This document shows positions 17,037 through 26,487 of a DNA stretch of 64,000 nucleotides, piece after piece (position 1 is the stretch's first letter; each line of letters begins with the position of its first letter). Both the position numbers and the translations under genes were made by a program. Origin of the DNA: Pedobacter terrae (GTDB lineage: Bacteria > Bacteroidota > Bacteroidia > Sphingobacteriales > Sphingobacteriaceae); contig NZ_FNCH01000001.1 of the NCBI RefSeq assembly GCF_900100705.1, positions 509,163 through 573,162 on the forward strand, written 5' to 3'. The notes below the pieces were generated by a model. The model saw nothing but the letters and a program-made list of their open reading frames with translations. It was not told the DNA's origin and did not search any database.

Positions 17037-18737
17037 ATGAGCAAAGCAAACTATGTAATTGGAGTAGATTATGGGACTGATTCTGTCCGGTCTGTTCTAG
17101 TCGATACCGCAGATGGAAAAGAAATTTCGGCCTCTGTTTTTCTTTATCCGAGATGGCAGAAAGGTTTATATTGTAAACCCGCTGTTAACCAGTTCCGTCA
17201 GCATCCCTTAGATTATGTTGAAGGTTTAGAACATACCATAAAAGATTGTTTAGCCAAAGCCGGCGGTGCAGAAATTGCATCTCTGGTAAGAGGTATTTCA
17301 GTTGATACCACCGGTTCCAGCCCAGTTGCAGTTGATGCCACAGGCACTCCCCTGGCCTTAACACCTGGTTTTGAAGAAAACCCAAATGCCATGTTTGTGC
17401 TTTGGAAAGACCATACAGCAGTTAAAGAAGCGGCAGAAATTAACGGGCATGCTACCCAGTTCAAAACCAATTATTTAAAGTATGTGGGCGGAATTTATTC
17501 GTCTGAATGGTTTTGGGCAAAGCTATTACGTACCTTAAGGATAGATCAGTCTGTTCGGAATAGTGCGCAGTCTTGGGTAGAGCATTGTGATTGGGTGCCG
17601 TTTTTACTTTGTGGAGGCAAGGATGTGACAACGATGAAAAGAAGTCGTTGCGCTGCCGGACACAAAGCCTTATGGGCCGAAGAATTTAACGGCCTGCCAC
17701 CAGAAGATTTCTTTAGCAGTCTGGATCCGCTTTTGGCTGGTTTCAGAGATAAATTATTTAATGATACCGACACTTCTGATGTTGCCGCAGGCAACTTATG
17801 CGAAGAGTGGGCAAACAAACTGGGCTTAAGTACCGATGTAGTAATTGGTGTAGGCGCTTTTGATGCACACATGGGCGCAGTTGGCGGACAAATTGAACCT
17901 TATTATTTAAGTAAGGTAATGGGTACCAGTACCTGCGATATCTTAGTGGCACCTAACCAGGATTTGGATGGTAAATTGATTAACGGGATCTGTGGACAGG
18001 TTAACGGTTCTGTAATTCCGGGTATGGCAGGTTTAGAGGCAGGTCAATCTGCTTTTGGCGATGTATACGCCTGGTTTAAAAATTTAATCAGCTGGCCATT
18101 AAACCATTTGCTAACTGAATCTGCATTGATTGATGAAGCTACGGCGATTGCGCTAAAAGAAGAGCTGGAAGCTAAGATTATTGCCAATTTAAGTAAACAG
18201 GCTGAATCTTTAGACGACGAAGACTATGCAGAACTGGCTGTAGATTGGTTAAACGGCAGAAGAACACCAGATGCCAACCAGGAACTAAAAGGTGCCATTA
18301 CCGGTTTGGGCTTAGGTACCGATGCTCCGCGGTTTTTCCGCGCATTGGCAGCAGCAACCTGTTTTGGTGCCAAAGCCATTGTAGATCGTTTTAAAGAACA
18401 GGGCGTACCTGTAAAAGGTATTATTGGCATTGGTGGTGTGGCTAAAAAATCAGCTTACATTATGCAAATGATGGCCGATGTACTCGAAATGCCTATCCGT
18501 ATTCACCGTTTTGAACATACCTGCGCTTTGGGTGCGGCCATGTTTGCCGCAGTAGCAGCCGGCATCTACCCCAATATTGAGGCTGCCATGCAAGCCATGG
18601 GTACTGGTTTTGAAAAAGAATACAAACCTAACGCAAAAAAGCAAAAGCTTTACCGCCAGCATTACCAGCAATATTTAGGCCTTGGCCGTTATTTGGAGAA
18701 ATACAGCAAAAAAGACGTTAAACCTTATTTATCATGA
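17037..18737 (+). CDS. araB: Ribulokinase
   Basis: An FGGY-family kinase of 566 residues, the normal AraB length. It phosphorylates L-ribulose at O5 with ATP in the cytoplasm. Seen: the N-terminal phosphate loop GVDYGTDSVRSVLVD, the catalytic base region VGAFDAHMGAVGG, MGTSTCD for nucleotide binding and GIGGVAKKS in the C-terminal lobe. The stop overlaps araD by 4 bases. Together with araD and araA it completes conversion of L-arabinose to D-xylulose 5-phosphate. Confidence 0.96.
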   Translation: MSKANYVIGVDYGTDSVRSVLVDTADGKEISASVFLYPRWQKGLYCKPAVNQFRQHPLDYVEGLEHTIKDCLAKAGGAEIASLVRGISVDTTGSSPVAVDATGTPLALTPGFEENPNAMFVLWKDHTAVKEAAEINGHATQFKTNYLKYVGGIYSSEWFWAKLLRTLRIDQSVRNSAQSWVEHCDWVPFLLCGGKDVTTMKRSRCAAGHKALWAEEFNGLPPEDFFSSLDPLLAGFRDKLFNDTDTSDVAAGNLCEEWANKLGLSTDVVIGVGAFDAHMGAVGGQIEPYYLSKVMGTSTCDILVAPNQDLDGKLINGICGQVNGSVIPGMAGLEAGQSAFGDVYAWFKNLISWPLNHLLTESALIDEATAIALKEELEAKIIANLSKQAESLDDEDYAELAVDWLNGRRTPDANQELKGAITGLGLGTDAPRFFRALAAATCFGAKAIVDRFKEQGVPVKGIIGIGGVAKKSAYIMQMMADVLEMPIRIHRFEHTCALGAAMFAAVAAGIYPNIEAAMQAMGTGFEKEYKPNAKKQKLYRQHYQQYLGLGRYLEKYSKKDVKPYLS

Positions 18738-19435
18738 GCAACTATCAGGATATAAAGCAACAGGCTTACGAAGCCAATATGCAGCTGCCCAAATTGGGCC
18801 TGGTACTGTTTACATTCGGTAATGTAAGTGCTGCAGACCGCTCAAAAGGCGTATTTGCGATTAAACCCAGTGGTGTACCTTATGAAGATTTAACACCTGA
18901 CAAAATGGTGATTGTAGATTTTGACGGGAATACGGTTGAAGGTACACTTCGCCCCTCTTCAGATACAAAGACCCATGCGGTTTTGTACAAACACTGGGAA
19001 GATATTGGTGGCGTAGTGCATACCCACTCTACTTACGGTACCGCATGGGCACAGGCACAAAAAGCCATCCCAATTTTTGGTACCACCCATGCCGACCACT
19101 TAACGGTAGATATTCCATGTGCGCCGCCAATGGACGATGCCATGATTAAGGGCAATTACGAATATGAAACGGGTTTCCAGATTATGAATCATTTTGAAAG
19201 TCTGGGCTTAAGCCATAAAGAAGTAGAAATGATTTTAGTAGGCAACCATGCACCTTTTACCTGGGGCAAAACGGCCGAAAAAGCAGTTTACAATAGTGCA
19301 GTGCTAGAGGCCGTGGCACAAATGGCTTTGTTAACCCAACAAATTAATCCACAGGCACCTAAGTTGAAAGATTCGTTAATTGAGAAACATTATGAGCGTA
19401 AGCATGGTGCCGGAGCTTATTACGGACAGCAGTAG
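18734..19435 (+). CDS. araD: L-ribulose-5-phosphate 4-epimerase
   Basis: A class II aldolase-fold epimerase of 233 residues, giving D-xylulose 5-phosphate from L-ribulose 5-phosphate by retro-aldol chemistry with a divalent metal. Metal ligands are visible in VVHTHSTYGTAWAQA (two His), and a third His is expected in the GNHAPFTWG region. GNVSAADRS near the N-terminus and the KPSGVPY substrate loop are typical. Overlaps araB by 4 bases. Confidence 0.95.
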   Translation: MSNYQDIKQQAYEANMQLPKLGLVLFTFGNVSAADRSKGVFAIKPSGVPYEDLTPDKMVIVDFDGNTVEGTLRPSSDTKTHAVLYKHWEDIGGVVHTHSTYGTAWAQAQKAIPIFGTTHADHLTVDIPCAPPMDDAMIKGNYEYETGFQIMNHFESLGLSHKEVEMILVGNHAPFTWGKTAEKAVYNSAVLEAVAQMALLTQQINPQAPKLKDSLIEKHYERKHGAGAYYGQQ

Positions 19436-19815
19436 TGAGTTTGGATTCTTTAGTTTGTAGTGGTGAGCATTTGAAAAACCATTGCAGTGGTGCGCGGGTA
19501 ACGACGTCCCTGCCATACGCTGTAGTCCGATGAAACCCTCGAAACAAGCAGGCACACCCTAAATTAAATACAAAAAATTGCTTAAATCGGGAGCTGCCGC
19601 TACTGTCGGTTTAGTATGGTAAGGTATACCCGGGTAACCTAAACCTGATTGGAGTGAGCATGAGCCTTACCGCAGGTGGGCGAATAAAACGCAAAGCAGG
19701 ACTATCCTAACCGATGAAAACAGGAGCCGACTTTACTAAAAAAGAAAAGAATATTTCGGTGTTTAGGAAAAAACCGATAGTAAAAACAAAAATTTAAAAA
19801 ACAACATAAAGCATA
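19436..19815 (+). other. Long leader between araD and araA, possibly structured
   Basis: No protein gene. The part from about 19590 to 19730 is markedly less AT-rich than the flanks and shows complementary words, for example GGTTTAG near 19608 with CTAAACC near 19639, and a CCCGGG core. It may be a structured leader or a decayed repeat. It does not match any riboswitch class I could confirm, including cobalamin. Confidence 0.3.
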
Positions 19816-21309
19816 ATGATTGATTTAAAAAAATTACAGGTTTGGTTTATTACCGGCACACAACATTTGTACGGTGAAGAAACCTTAAAACAAGTAGCAG
19901 AACATGCACAGCAAGTGGCTGATTCATTGAACCAAAACCAAGATATCTCTGTTTCGGTGGTTTACAAGCCAATTGTAAAAACAACAGAGGAAATTTTTGA
20001 AACGTTACAACAGGCCAATATTGATGAAAACTGTATTGGGGTAATGACCTGGATGCATACCTTCTCGCCCGCCAAAATGTGGATCAGGGGCTTAAATGTA
20101 TTGCAAAAACCTTTGCTCCACCTGCATACCCAATTTAACCGTGATATTCCCTGGAATACCATTGATATGGATTTTATGAACCTGAACCAGAGTGCACACG
20201 GCGACCGCGAATTTGGCTTTATGGTTTCGCGTATGCGTAAAGACCGTAAAGTGGTGGTTGGGCATTGGCAAGATGAAGAGGTAGCCAAACAAATTGATAC
20301 CTGGTGCAGGGCTGCGGCCGGATGGAACGATTGGCAGGGCGCTAAATTTGTACGTTTTGGCGATAACATGCGCTTTGTAGCCGTTACCGATGGCGATAAA
20401 GTGGAAGCAGAAATGAAATTCGGTTTTTCTGTAAATACTTATGGTATTGGCGATTTAGTAGCCGTGATTAATGGAATTGATGAGGAAGCTATTCAGGCTT
20501 TGTTAAATGAGTATGAAGCTACTTATGAAATGGCTGATGATTTGAAAGCTGGTGGCGCAAGACATCAATCGGTTTACGATGCAGCTAAAATTGAGTTGGG
20601 ATTACGTAAGTTTTTGGTTGATGGCGGCTTTAAAGGTTTCTCTGATACCTTTGAAGATTTACATGGAATGATTCAGTTGCCAGGTATTGCAGCGCAGCGT
20701 TTGATGGCGGATGGTTACGGTTTTGCCGGTGAGGGCGACTGGAAAACTGCAGCTTTGGTACGTGCATGTAAGGTAATGGGCGCTGGTTTACCAGGTGGAA
20801 ATGCATTTATGGAAGATTATACGTATCATTTCGATCCGGCAAATGCAATGGTATTGGGTTCGCACATGCTGGAGGTTGATGCCAGTTTAGCTTCAGGAAA
20901 AGCAAGTTTAGAAGTACACCCGCTTGGCATTGGTGGTAAGGCCGATCCGGCTCGTTTGGTATTTAACGTAGGTGGTGGCGATGCGCTTAATGCTTCGTTA
21001 ATTGATATGGGTAACCGCTTCCGTTTGCTGGTAAATGAAGTTAAAGCTGTTGAAGCGGAAAATGACCTCCCTAACCTACCGGTAGCACGTGTGCTTTGGA
21101 AGCCACTTCCGGATATGAAAACGGGTTGTGCAGCATGGATTTATGCCGGCGGAGCACACCACACCGCTTATAGTCAAAACTTAACTACCGAGCACTTATC
21201 AGATTTTGCCAATATTGCCGGTTTGGAATACATCAACATTGGCGCCGATACTAAAATCAATCAATTCAGGAATGAATTGCATTGGAATGAGGTATTTTAT
21301 AAAGGCTAA
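19816..21309 (+). CDS. araA: L-arabinose isomerase
   Basis: A 497-residue isomerase that turns L-arabinose into L-ribulose with Mn2+. Family landmarks are [12 protein letters not shown] at the N-terminus, [15 protein letters not shown], the [12 protein letters not shown] active-site loop with Glu, EDYTYHF (metal-ligand Glu) and LGSHMLEV (His ligand). The length equals that of known AraA. It is third in the araB-araD-araA order, separated by a 380-base leader, and followed by a strong terminator. Confidence 0.97.
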   Translation: MIDLKKLQVWFITGTQHLYGEETLKQVAEHAQQVADSLNQNQDISVSVVYKPIVKTTEEIFETLQQANIDENCIGVMTWMHTFSPAKMWIRGLNVLQKPLLHLHTQFNRDIPWNTIDMDFMNLNQSAHGDREFGFMVSRMRKDRKVVVGHWQDEEVAKQIDTWCRAAAGWNDWQGAKFVRFGDNMRFVAVTDGDKVEAEMKFGFSVNTYGIGDLVAVINGIDEEAIQALLNEYEATYEMADDLKAGGARHQSVYDAAKIELGLRKFLVDGGFKGFSDTFEDLHGMIQLPGIAAQRLMADGYGFAGEGDWKTAALVRACKVMGAGLPGGNAFMEDYTYHFDPANAMVLGSHMLEVDASLASGKASLEVHPLGIGGKADPARLVFNVGGGDALNASLIDMGNRFRLLVNEVKAVEAENDLPNLPVARVLWKPLPDMKTGCAAWIYAGGAHHTAYSQNLTTEHLSDFANIAGLEYINIGADTKINQFRNELHWNEVFYKG

Positions 21310-21335
21310 GCTAAACAAACCTTAAATTATAAAAA

Positions 21336-21368
21336 GCCGATAATGATCTAAATTATCGGCTTTTTTTT
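21336..21368 (+). terminator. Rho-independent terminator after araA
   Basis: A 9-bp stem gccgataat/attatcggc, a 7-base loop, then eight T. It lies 27 bases after the araA stop. Confidence 0.92.
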
Positions 21369-21772
21369 AGCAATTATACTCTGAATTTCTTTGCCGCGAT
21401 CAAATCGCTGTTCCCGTTCATCCGCGTTACAAACGCGGACGATTTTATTATTCTTATGCAATCGTCATCCTGAACTTCCGCCAGGCCAGTCGGACGGGTG
21501 TATCAGGATCTTTAAATGAATATGCTCATTTTATAGATGCTGAAATAAATCCGATAGCTAGCTATCGGATCAGTATGACGTCATTGGGTTAATTTATGGC
21601 TAAAATTTAATTTTCCATACTCAACAGTAGTGAAATATTTATTTTAAGCTGCCCTTTTCGATTGGATTATCCAGAACGGTGTATGACAATATTTGTTAAT
21701 ATTTAGGCAAGAAGATAAAATTTTTAGTAAAGAATATTTATTTTATTTGTAATCTAATCATTTATCATACAC
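21369..21772. other. Intergenic with REP-like repeat
   Basis: It contains a 'cgtcatcctga ... gtatgacg' tract (about 21465-21582) that includes a perfect 22-bp palindrome at 21549-21570 (atccgatagct and its complement). The last 100 bases are AT-rich and should hold the promoter of the next operon; only a near-consensus TTTATTTG is seen, at about 21743-21750. Confidence 0.5.
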
Positions 21773-22537
21773 ATGTTTTCACTCAAAAATAAAAAAGCGG
21801 TAGTTACAGGAGGCGGAAGTGGAATTGGCAGGGCTATAGCAACTATATTGGCTAAGCAGGATGCCGAAGTTCACATCATTGAACTGGGGATTGCACAAGC
21901 AAAAGATACACTCGATGAAATTGAAGCAGCCGGTAAAATGGCTTTTAGTTATGCATGCGATGTTTCAGATCACCAGGCGGTAAAAACTGTTTTTGAGCAG
22001 ATTGGAAGTATTCATATTTTAGTCAATAACGCGGGCATTGCGCATATTGGCAAAGCCGATACTACTGAAGAAAGTGATTTCGACCGGGTAATGCGGGTAA
22101 ATGTTAAAGGGGTTTACAATTGCCTATATGCTGCTATTCCACAAATCCGCTCGGCTGGCGGAGGCGTAATCATCAATATGGCCTCTATTGCCGCCTTAGT
22201 AGGCTTGCCAGACCGTTTTGCTTACAGTACCGCGAAAGGTGCGGTAAAAGCCATGACCATGAGTGTAGCCAAAGACTATATCGGCGAAAATATCAGGTGT
22301 AATTCTATTTCTCCGGCAAGAGTACATACGCCCTTTGTAGATGGTTTTTTGCAGAAAAACTATCCGGATCACATTCCTGAAATGTTCGAAAAATTATCCA
22401 AAACCCAACCGATTGGCCGTATGGCTAAACCTGAAGAAATTGGTGCACTTGCTTTATATCTATGTAGCGACGAAGCTGCGTTTATTACCGGTTGTGATTA
22501 CCCGATTGACGGTGGATTTACAACCTTGAACAATTAA
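21773..22537 (+). CDS. SDR dehydrogenase of a 6-deoxysugar pathway
   Basis: A classical SDR of 254 residues. Cofactor motif TGGGSGIG, NNAG structural motif, catalytic Ser in NMASIAAL and Tyr-x3-Lys in YSTAK. In this operon the role is most likely 2-keto-3-deoxy-L-fuconate (or L-rhamnonate) 4-dehydrogenase, giving the 2,4-diketo acid for the next gene's hydrolase. L-fucose 1-dehydrogenase is the alternative, as both are SDRs of this size. It is first of four closely spaced genes. Specificity is inferred from neighbours. Confidence 0.82.
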   Translation: MFSLKNKKAVVTGGGSGIGRAIATILAKQDAEVHIIELGIAQAKDTLDEIEAAGKMAFSYACDVSDHQAVKTVFEQIGSIHILVNNAGIAHIGKADTTEESDFDRVMRVNVKGVYNCLYAAIPQIRSAGGGVIINMASIAALVGLPDRFAYSTAKGAVKAMTMSVAKDYIGENIRCNSISPARVHTPFVDGFLQKNYPDHIPEMFEKLSKTQPIGRMAKPEEIGALALYLCSDEAAFITGCDYPIDGGFTTLNN

Positions 22538-22571
22538 TATTATTTTTAAATACAAAATATAAATTCTTAAC

Positions 22572-23426
22572 ATGAAATTAATAAGATTTGGCGAAGCAGG
22601 AGCAGAAAAACCGGGCGTAATTATTGGTGATAATTACTTTGATGTATCTGCATTGGTGAGCGATTATAACGAAGCTTTTTTTGGTGGAGATGGTTTAGAA
22701 AAGCTAAAATCAGCTATCGCATCTGTTGATTTGCCACAAATAGATAAAGGCGTACGCTTAGGCCCGGCTTTGACCCGCCCATCCAAAATTGTCTGTGTAG
22801 GCTTAAACTATAAAGATCATGCCGCCGAAACCAATGCGCCTATTCCAACCGAGCCCATTTTGTTCTTCAAAGCTACATCAGCTATTGTCGGCCCGAATGA
22901 TGATCTGATTATTCCTAAAAATAGTAAAAAAACCGATTGGGAAGTGGAACTAGCTATTGTTATTGGCAAAAAAGCCAGTTACGTAACCGAAGAAAATGCT
23001 TTGGATCATATTGCAGGTTATGTATTGCATAATGATTATAGCGAGCGCGAATTCCAGATAGAACGTAATGGACAGTGGGTTAAGGGAAAAAGTGCCGATA
23101 CTTTTGCGCCAATCGGGCCATTTATTGCCACACAAGATGAAATTGCAGATGTACATAATCTACGCCTTTGGTTAACTGTTAACGGCAAAACGTTACAGGA
23201 TGGCAATACCTCAAACCTGATTTTTAACATACCCTTTATGGTTTCATACATCAGCCAGTTTATGACCCTTTTACCGGGAGATGTGATTACCACAGGTACA
23301 CCCGCTGGTGTAGGTTTAGGGCAAAAACCAGCGCCCTGGTATTTAAAACCTGGTGATGTGGTAGAGCTGGGTATTGACGGTTTAGGAACCAGCAAACAAA
23401 TAGTTAAAGCTTACGCTGAAAATTAA
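22572..23426 (+). CDS. Fumarylacetoacetase-family hydrolase, likely 2,4-diketo-3-deoxy-L-fuconate hydrolase
   Basis: A 284-residue FAH-fold enzyme. Seen: GLNYKDHAAE, the metal-binding E-x-E in DWEVELAIVIG, Asp in NDYSERE and GTPAGVG near the C-terminus. FAH-family hydrolases of this type split 2,4-diketo-3-deoxy sugars into pyruvate and L-lactate in the non-phosphorylative L-fucose or L-rhamnose routes. The neighbours (SDR, mutarotase, lactonase) and the lactate dehydrogenase at 24938 support this. Gap to the mutarotase gene is 1 base. Confidence 0.85.
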   Translation: MKLIRFGEAGAEKPGVIIGDNYFDVSALVSDYNEAFFGGDGLEKLKSAIASVDLPQIDKGVRLGPALTRPSKIVCVGLNYKDHAAETNAPIPTEPILFFKATSAIVGPNDDLIIPKNSKKTDWEVELAIVIGKKASYVTEENALDHIAGYVLHNDYSEREFQIERNGQWVKGKSADTFAPIGPFIATQDEIADVHNLRLWLTVNGKTLQDGNTSNLIFNIPFMVSYISQFMTLLPGDVITTGTPAGVGLGQKPAPWYLKPGDVVELGIDGLGTSKQIVKAYAEN

Positions 23427-23427
23427 T

Positions 23428-23757
23428 ATGAATAGATATTGCCTGGCACTTGATCTGGTTGATGATCCAAAGCTTATCGAAGAATACAAGCAATATCATC
23501 AGTCGGTTTGGCCAGAAATTAAAGAAAGTATCAGCTCTTCCGGAATCGAAAACACGGAAATATACCTCACAGGTAACCGCCTGTTTATGATTATGAAGGT
23601 AAATGAAAGCTTTTCATTCGAAGCCAAAGATACAGCCGATCTGGCTAATCCGAAGGTACAGGAATGGGAAACCCTGATGTGGAAATTCCATTCTTCTTTA
23701 CCAGGGGCTAAACCTGGCGAAAAATGGATCTTGATGGACCAGATATTTAAATTGTAA
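23428..23757 (+). CDS. L-rhamnose/L-fucose mutarotase (DUF718 family)
   Basis: A small RhaM-like dimeric mutarotase of 109 residues. It interconverts alpha and beta anomers of a 6-deoxyhexose, speeding the following oxidation. The catalytic His lies in YHQSVWPEI, and the conserved Tyr/Trp segment EWETLMWKF is present. Family members exist for both rhamnose and fucose, so the sugar is left open. It lies between the hydrolase and lactonase genes. Confidence 0.88.
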   Translation: MNRYCLALDLVDDPKLIEEYKQYHQSVWPEIKESISSSGIENTEIYLTGNRLFMIMKVNESFSFEAKDTADLANPKVQEWETLMWKFHSSLPGAKPGEKWILMDQIFKL

Positions 23758-23769
23758 TACCATTATAAA

Positions 23770-24591
23770 ATGATTGATACCCACGTACATTTTTGGAATT
23801 TCGATCCGGTTAGAGATAACTGGATTAACGACGATATGAAAATCATCCGCAAGGATTTTGCTCCCGAAAATATTTTGGATATTTATAGTGAGTTAAATAT
23901 TAAGGGATGTATTGCCGTACAGGCGAGCCAGTCGGAAGAAGAAAACCATTTTCTCCTGAAACTGGCAGCGCAGCATGAAATTATAAAAGGTATTGTGGGC
24001 TGGGTTGATTTGCTTAATCCCCATCTGGATGAGCGTTTAAGCTACTGGCAAAATTATAAGACCATTAAAGGCTGGCGACATGTATTGCAGGCCGAGAACC
24101 GTGATTTTATCCTGAATCCTGTTTTTATTGCTGGCGTTAAGCAGTTAAAAAAATACAACTATACGTACGATTTGTTATGCTACCACAATCAATTGGAAGC
24201 CATTATACAGCTGGTTGATCAAATTCCCGATCAGCCATTTGTACTAGACCATTGCGGCAAACCGGATGTAAAAAGTCAGGATTTAAAGAAGTGGACAGCA
24301 AACATCAACACTTTGGCTGCAAATCCACATGTACAATGTAAAGTATCAGGCCTTTTAGCCGAAGCTGATTGGCAAAACTGGACGGAAAAAGAACTATTCA
24401 ATTGCTTTGATGTAATATTTGAAGCGTTTGGCCCTGAACGCGTCATGTATGGTAGCGATTGGCCGGTCATGCTGATTAGCAGGCCTTACCAGGAGTGGTT
24501 TAATCTGGTCAATAAATACACAGAAAGATTTACCGTTGCGGAAAGGAGACTAATCTTTTCCGATAATGCGAAAGCTTTTTATCGGGTTTAA
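23770..24591 (+). CDS. Amidohydrolase-family sugar lactonase, likely L-fucono-1,5-lactonase
   Basis: A 273-residue protein of the COG3618 amidohydrolases. The HxH metal motif is in IDTHVHFW, the next His in LDHCGKP and the catalytic Asp in YGSDWPV. L-fuconolactonases and L-rhamnono-lactonases belong here. It opens the lactone made by sugar dehydrogenase. Twelve bases after the mutarotase gene, it closes the operon. The following dehydratase of this route (enolase superfamily) is not in the window. Confidence 0.85.
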   Translation: MIDTHVHFWNFDPVRDNWINDDMKIIRKDFAPENILDIYSELNIKGCIAVQASQSEEENHFLLKLAAQHEIIKGIVGWVDLLNPHLDERLSYWQNYKTIKGWRHVLQAENRDFILNPVFIAGVKQLKKYNYTYDLLCYHNQLEAIIQLVDQIPDQPFVLDHCGKPDVKSQDLKKWTANINTLAANPHVQCKVSGLLAEADWQNWTEKELFNCFDVIFEAFGPERVMYGSDWPVMLISRPYQEWFNLVNKYTERFTVAERRLIFSDNAKAFYRV

Positions 24592-24937
24592 TATGCTTGA
24601 TTCTTATAATTGCCGTCATCCTGAACTTGTTTCAGGAACTATTAAATTTAGTAAATAGGAAATAAGCATGAAAGATGCTGAAACAAGTTCAGCATGACGA
24701 ACCTCGCCTGCTTGGATGCTTTTGAAAAGAGTGTAATTCAACCTCATTACAAAGCACTGTATTAGGATATCATATTTTATGGTGTAATTCTAATTATTCC
24801 TTACTGGTGTAAACAAATAATTAATGATATCCAAAACCGATCGATACAAAATAGCAGATAGTGCAGGATGGAAAATATCATACAAAACATTAGTTTTCAT
24901 TTTTTAAAACACCATCTGACCAACACCATATTTAATT
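24592..24937. other. Intergenic with REP-like inverted repeat
   Basis: Two 22-base arms (24614-24635 and 24678-24699) are complementary with one mismatch around a 42-base loop; the arms contain cctgaacttgtttcag. It may also end the deoxysugar operon. No gene seen. Confidence 0.6.
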
Positions 24938-26107
24938 ATGAGTAAAAAGATTACATTCCCCTATAATCCTCAATTCCCTTCTGTAGCCGATTTAAGAAAA
25001 AAAGCAAAATCAAGAATCCCTAAATTTGCTTTTGATTACCTGGAGGGTGGTTGTAATGAGGGACTTAATTTATCGAGAAACGAGAGCGACTTCGATAATA
25101 TTTACCTTAAACCAAATTATTTACGTGTTGGTGGAGATATTGATATGTCGGTCGAGCTTTTTGGACGTAAATACAGCACGCCTTTTGGTATTTCACCTAT
25201 CGGTTTACAAGGTTTAATGTGGCCGAATGCACCTGAAATTTTAGCTAGGGCTGCCGCTAAAGCCGATATTCCGTATACTTTGAGTACGGTATCAACGAGT
25301 AGTATCGAACGCATTGCAGAGGTTTCGGAAGGAAAAGCCTGGTTTCAGCTCTATCATCCTACAGAAAATAAATTAAGAGACGATATTTTATCACGTTTAA
25401 AGGCGGTCGAATGTCCGGTTTTAGTGGTGCTGGTAGATGTTCCTGCTTTCGGTTTAAGGTATAAAGAAATTAAAAGTGGTCTTTCCATACCGCCAAAAAT
25501 GTCGGCAAGTAATATTTTACAGGCTTTCGCAAGACCGTTGTGGGGCATTAAAACACTGCAGCATGGCATCCCCTCTTTTGCGACCTTGAAACCATACATG
25601 GAAAAAGGAATGGATATGTCGCAACTGGGACAGTTTATGAACCGAACGTTTACCGGTAAAGTCGACATCGAAAAGGTTTCGGCCATCCGCGAAATCTGGA
25701 AAGGACCATTGGTATTAAAAGGCATAGCCACCGATGAAGATATGCAGGCTGCTATTCAAATTGGTGTTGATGGGGTAATTGTTTCCAATCATGGTGGAAG
25801 ACAGATTGATGCGGGTGAATCATCGATCAACTCTTTAATTAAACTCGCCGGAAATGATGCCTATAAGTCAAAACTGAAGATCATGCTGGATGGCGGAATC
25901 CGTTCGGGGGTTGATTTAGCCAGGGCACATGCGGTAGGTTCTGAATTCAACTTTATGGGCCGTCCGTTTATGTATGGCGTTGGCGCTTTAGGTGATGAAG
26001 GCGGTGAACATACGATCAATATGTTTAAAACCCATTTATACCAGATTATGCAGCAACTTACGATAGAAAAAATCTCTCAATTCCCTGAAAGGTTATTGGA
26101 AGTATAA
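24938..26107 (+). CDS. lldD: FMN-dependent alpha-hydroxy-acid (L-lactate) dehydrogenase
   Basis: A 389-residue member of the FMN-dependent alpha-hydroxyacid dehydrogenase family. Seen: FDYLEGGCNEG, QLYHP (Tyr of the active site), the catalytic segment SNHGGRQID with His and Arg, and the FMN phosphate loop DGGIRSGVD...GRPFMYG. It oxidises L-lactate to pyruvate with electrons passed to the quinone pool. It follows a route that yields L-lactate, so a role in finishing deoxysugar use is likely. Other hydroxy acids such as glycolate are less likely. Confidence 0.85.
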   Translation: MSKKITFPYNPQFPSVADLRKKAKSRIPKFAFDYLEGGCNEGLNLSRNESDFDNIYLKPNYLRVGGDIDMSVELFGRKYSTPFGISPIGLQGLMWPNAPEILARAAAKADIPYTLSTVSTSSIERIAEVSEGKAWFQLYHPTENKLRDDILSRLKAVECPVLVVLVDVPAFGLRYKEIKSGLSIPPKMSASNILQAFARPLWGIKTLQHGIPSFATLKPYMEKGMDMSQLGQFMNRTFTGKVDIEKVSAIREIWKGPLVLKGIATDEDMQAAIQIGVDGVIVSNHGGRQIDAGESSINSLIKLAGNDAYKSKLKIMLDGGIRSGVDLARAHAVGSEFNFMGRPFMYGVGALGDEGGEHTINMFKTHLYQIMQQLTIEKISQFPERLLEV

Positions 26108-26418
26108 ACGTCATTTATTTATCTTTATTGGCTCTCAATGTGTTTCGGTTGGTGTGACACTAACCGATAGGTGAATAAATAAGTACCTCCCGAGGTCGTC
26201 ATTTTGAGCGGAGTGCAACGCAGCCGAGAAATCTTTCTCTGTAGATTCTCTCATTTAATTGTTGTTGTATAACTAATAACTAATAACTAATAGCATTTTG
26301 TTAGTCAATTACCTTAATGCTTAGGTAGCTAAGCGTTAGTGATCATTGTCTCAAAACACCTCTGTTTATTTCATTGGCTACCGCGATGTGTTTCGGTCGG
26401 TATAATACTGATAGATAA
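26108..26418. other. Intergenic with imperfect direct repeat
   Basis: A unit containing atgtgtttcggt and ending in gatag occurs at about 26127-26170 and again at about 26373-26414. A REP-like tract (gtcattttgagcgga...) lies near 26199. No gene. Confidence 0.4.
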
Positions 26419-26419
26419 T

Positions 26420-26458
26420 AAAAAAAGACCTCACAGATTTTAAAATCCTGCGAGGTCT
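26420..26458 (-). terminator. Rho-independent terminator of the galM-like gene
   Basis: On the minus strand agacctcgcaggatttt pairs with aaaatctgtgaggtct with one wobble, followed by seven T. It lies 30 bases after the stop. Confidence 0.85.
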
Positions 26459-26487
26459 ATCATACAATAAATCCTTAAACAATAACC

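Noticed and set aside
19359..19547. Minus-strand frame over the araD end
   Set aside because: Overlaps the araD coding end antisense and shows no family features.
19590..19730. Cobalamin-type riboswitch before araA
   Set aside because: Some words recall it (ccgctactgt) but the conserved B12 box and core helices could not be found, and the downstream gene does not fit.
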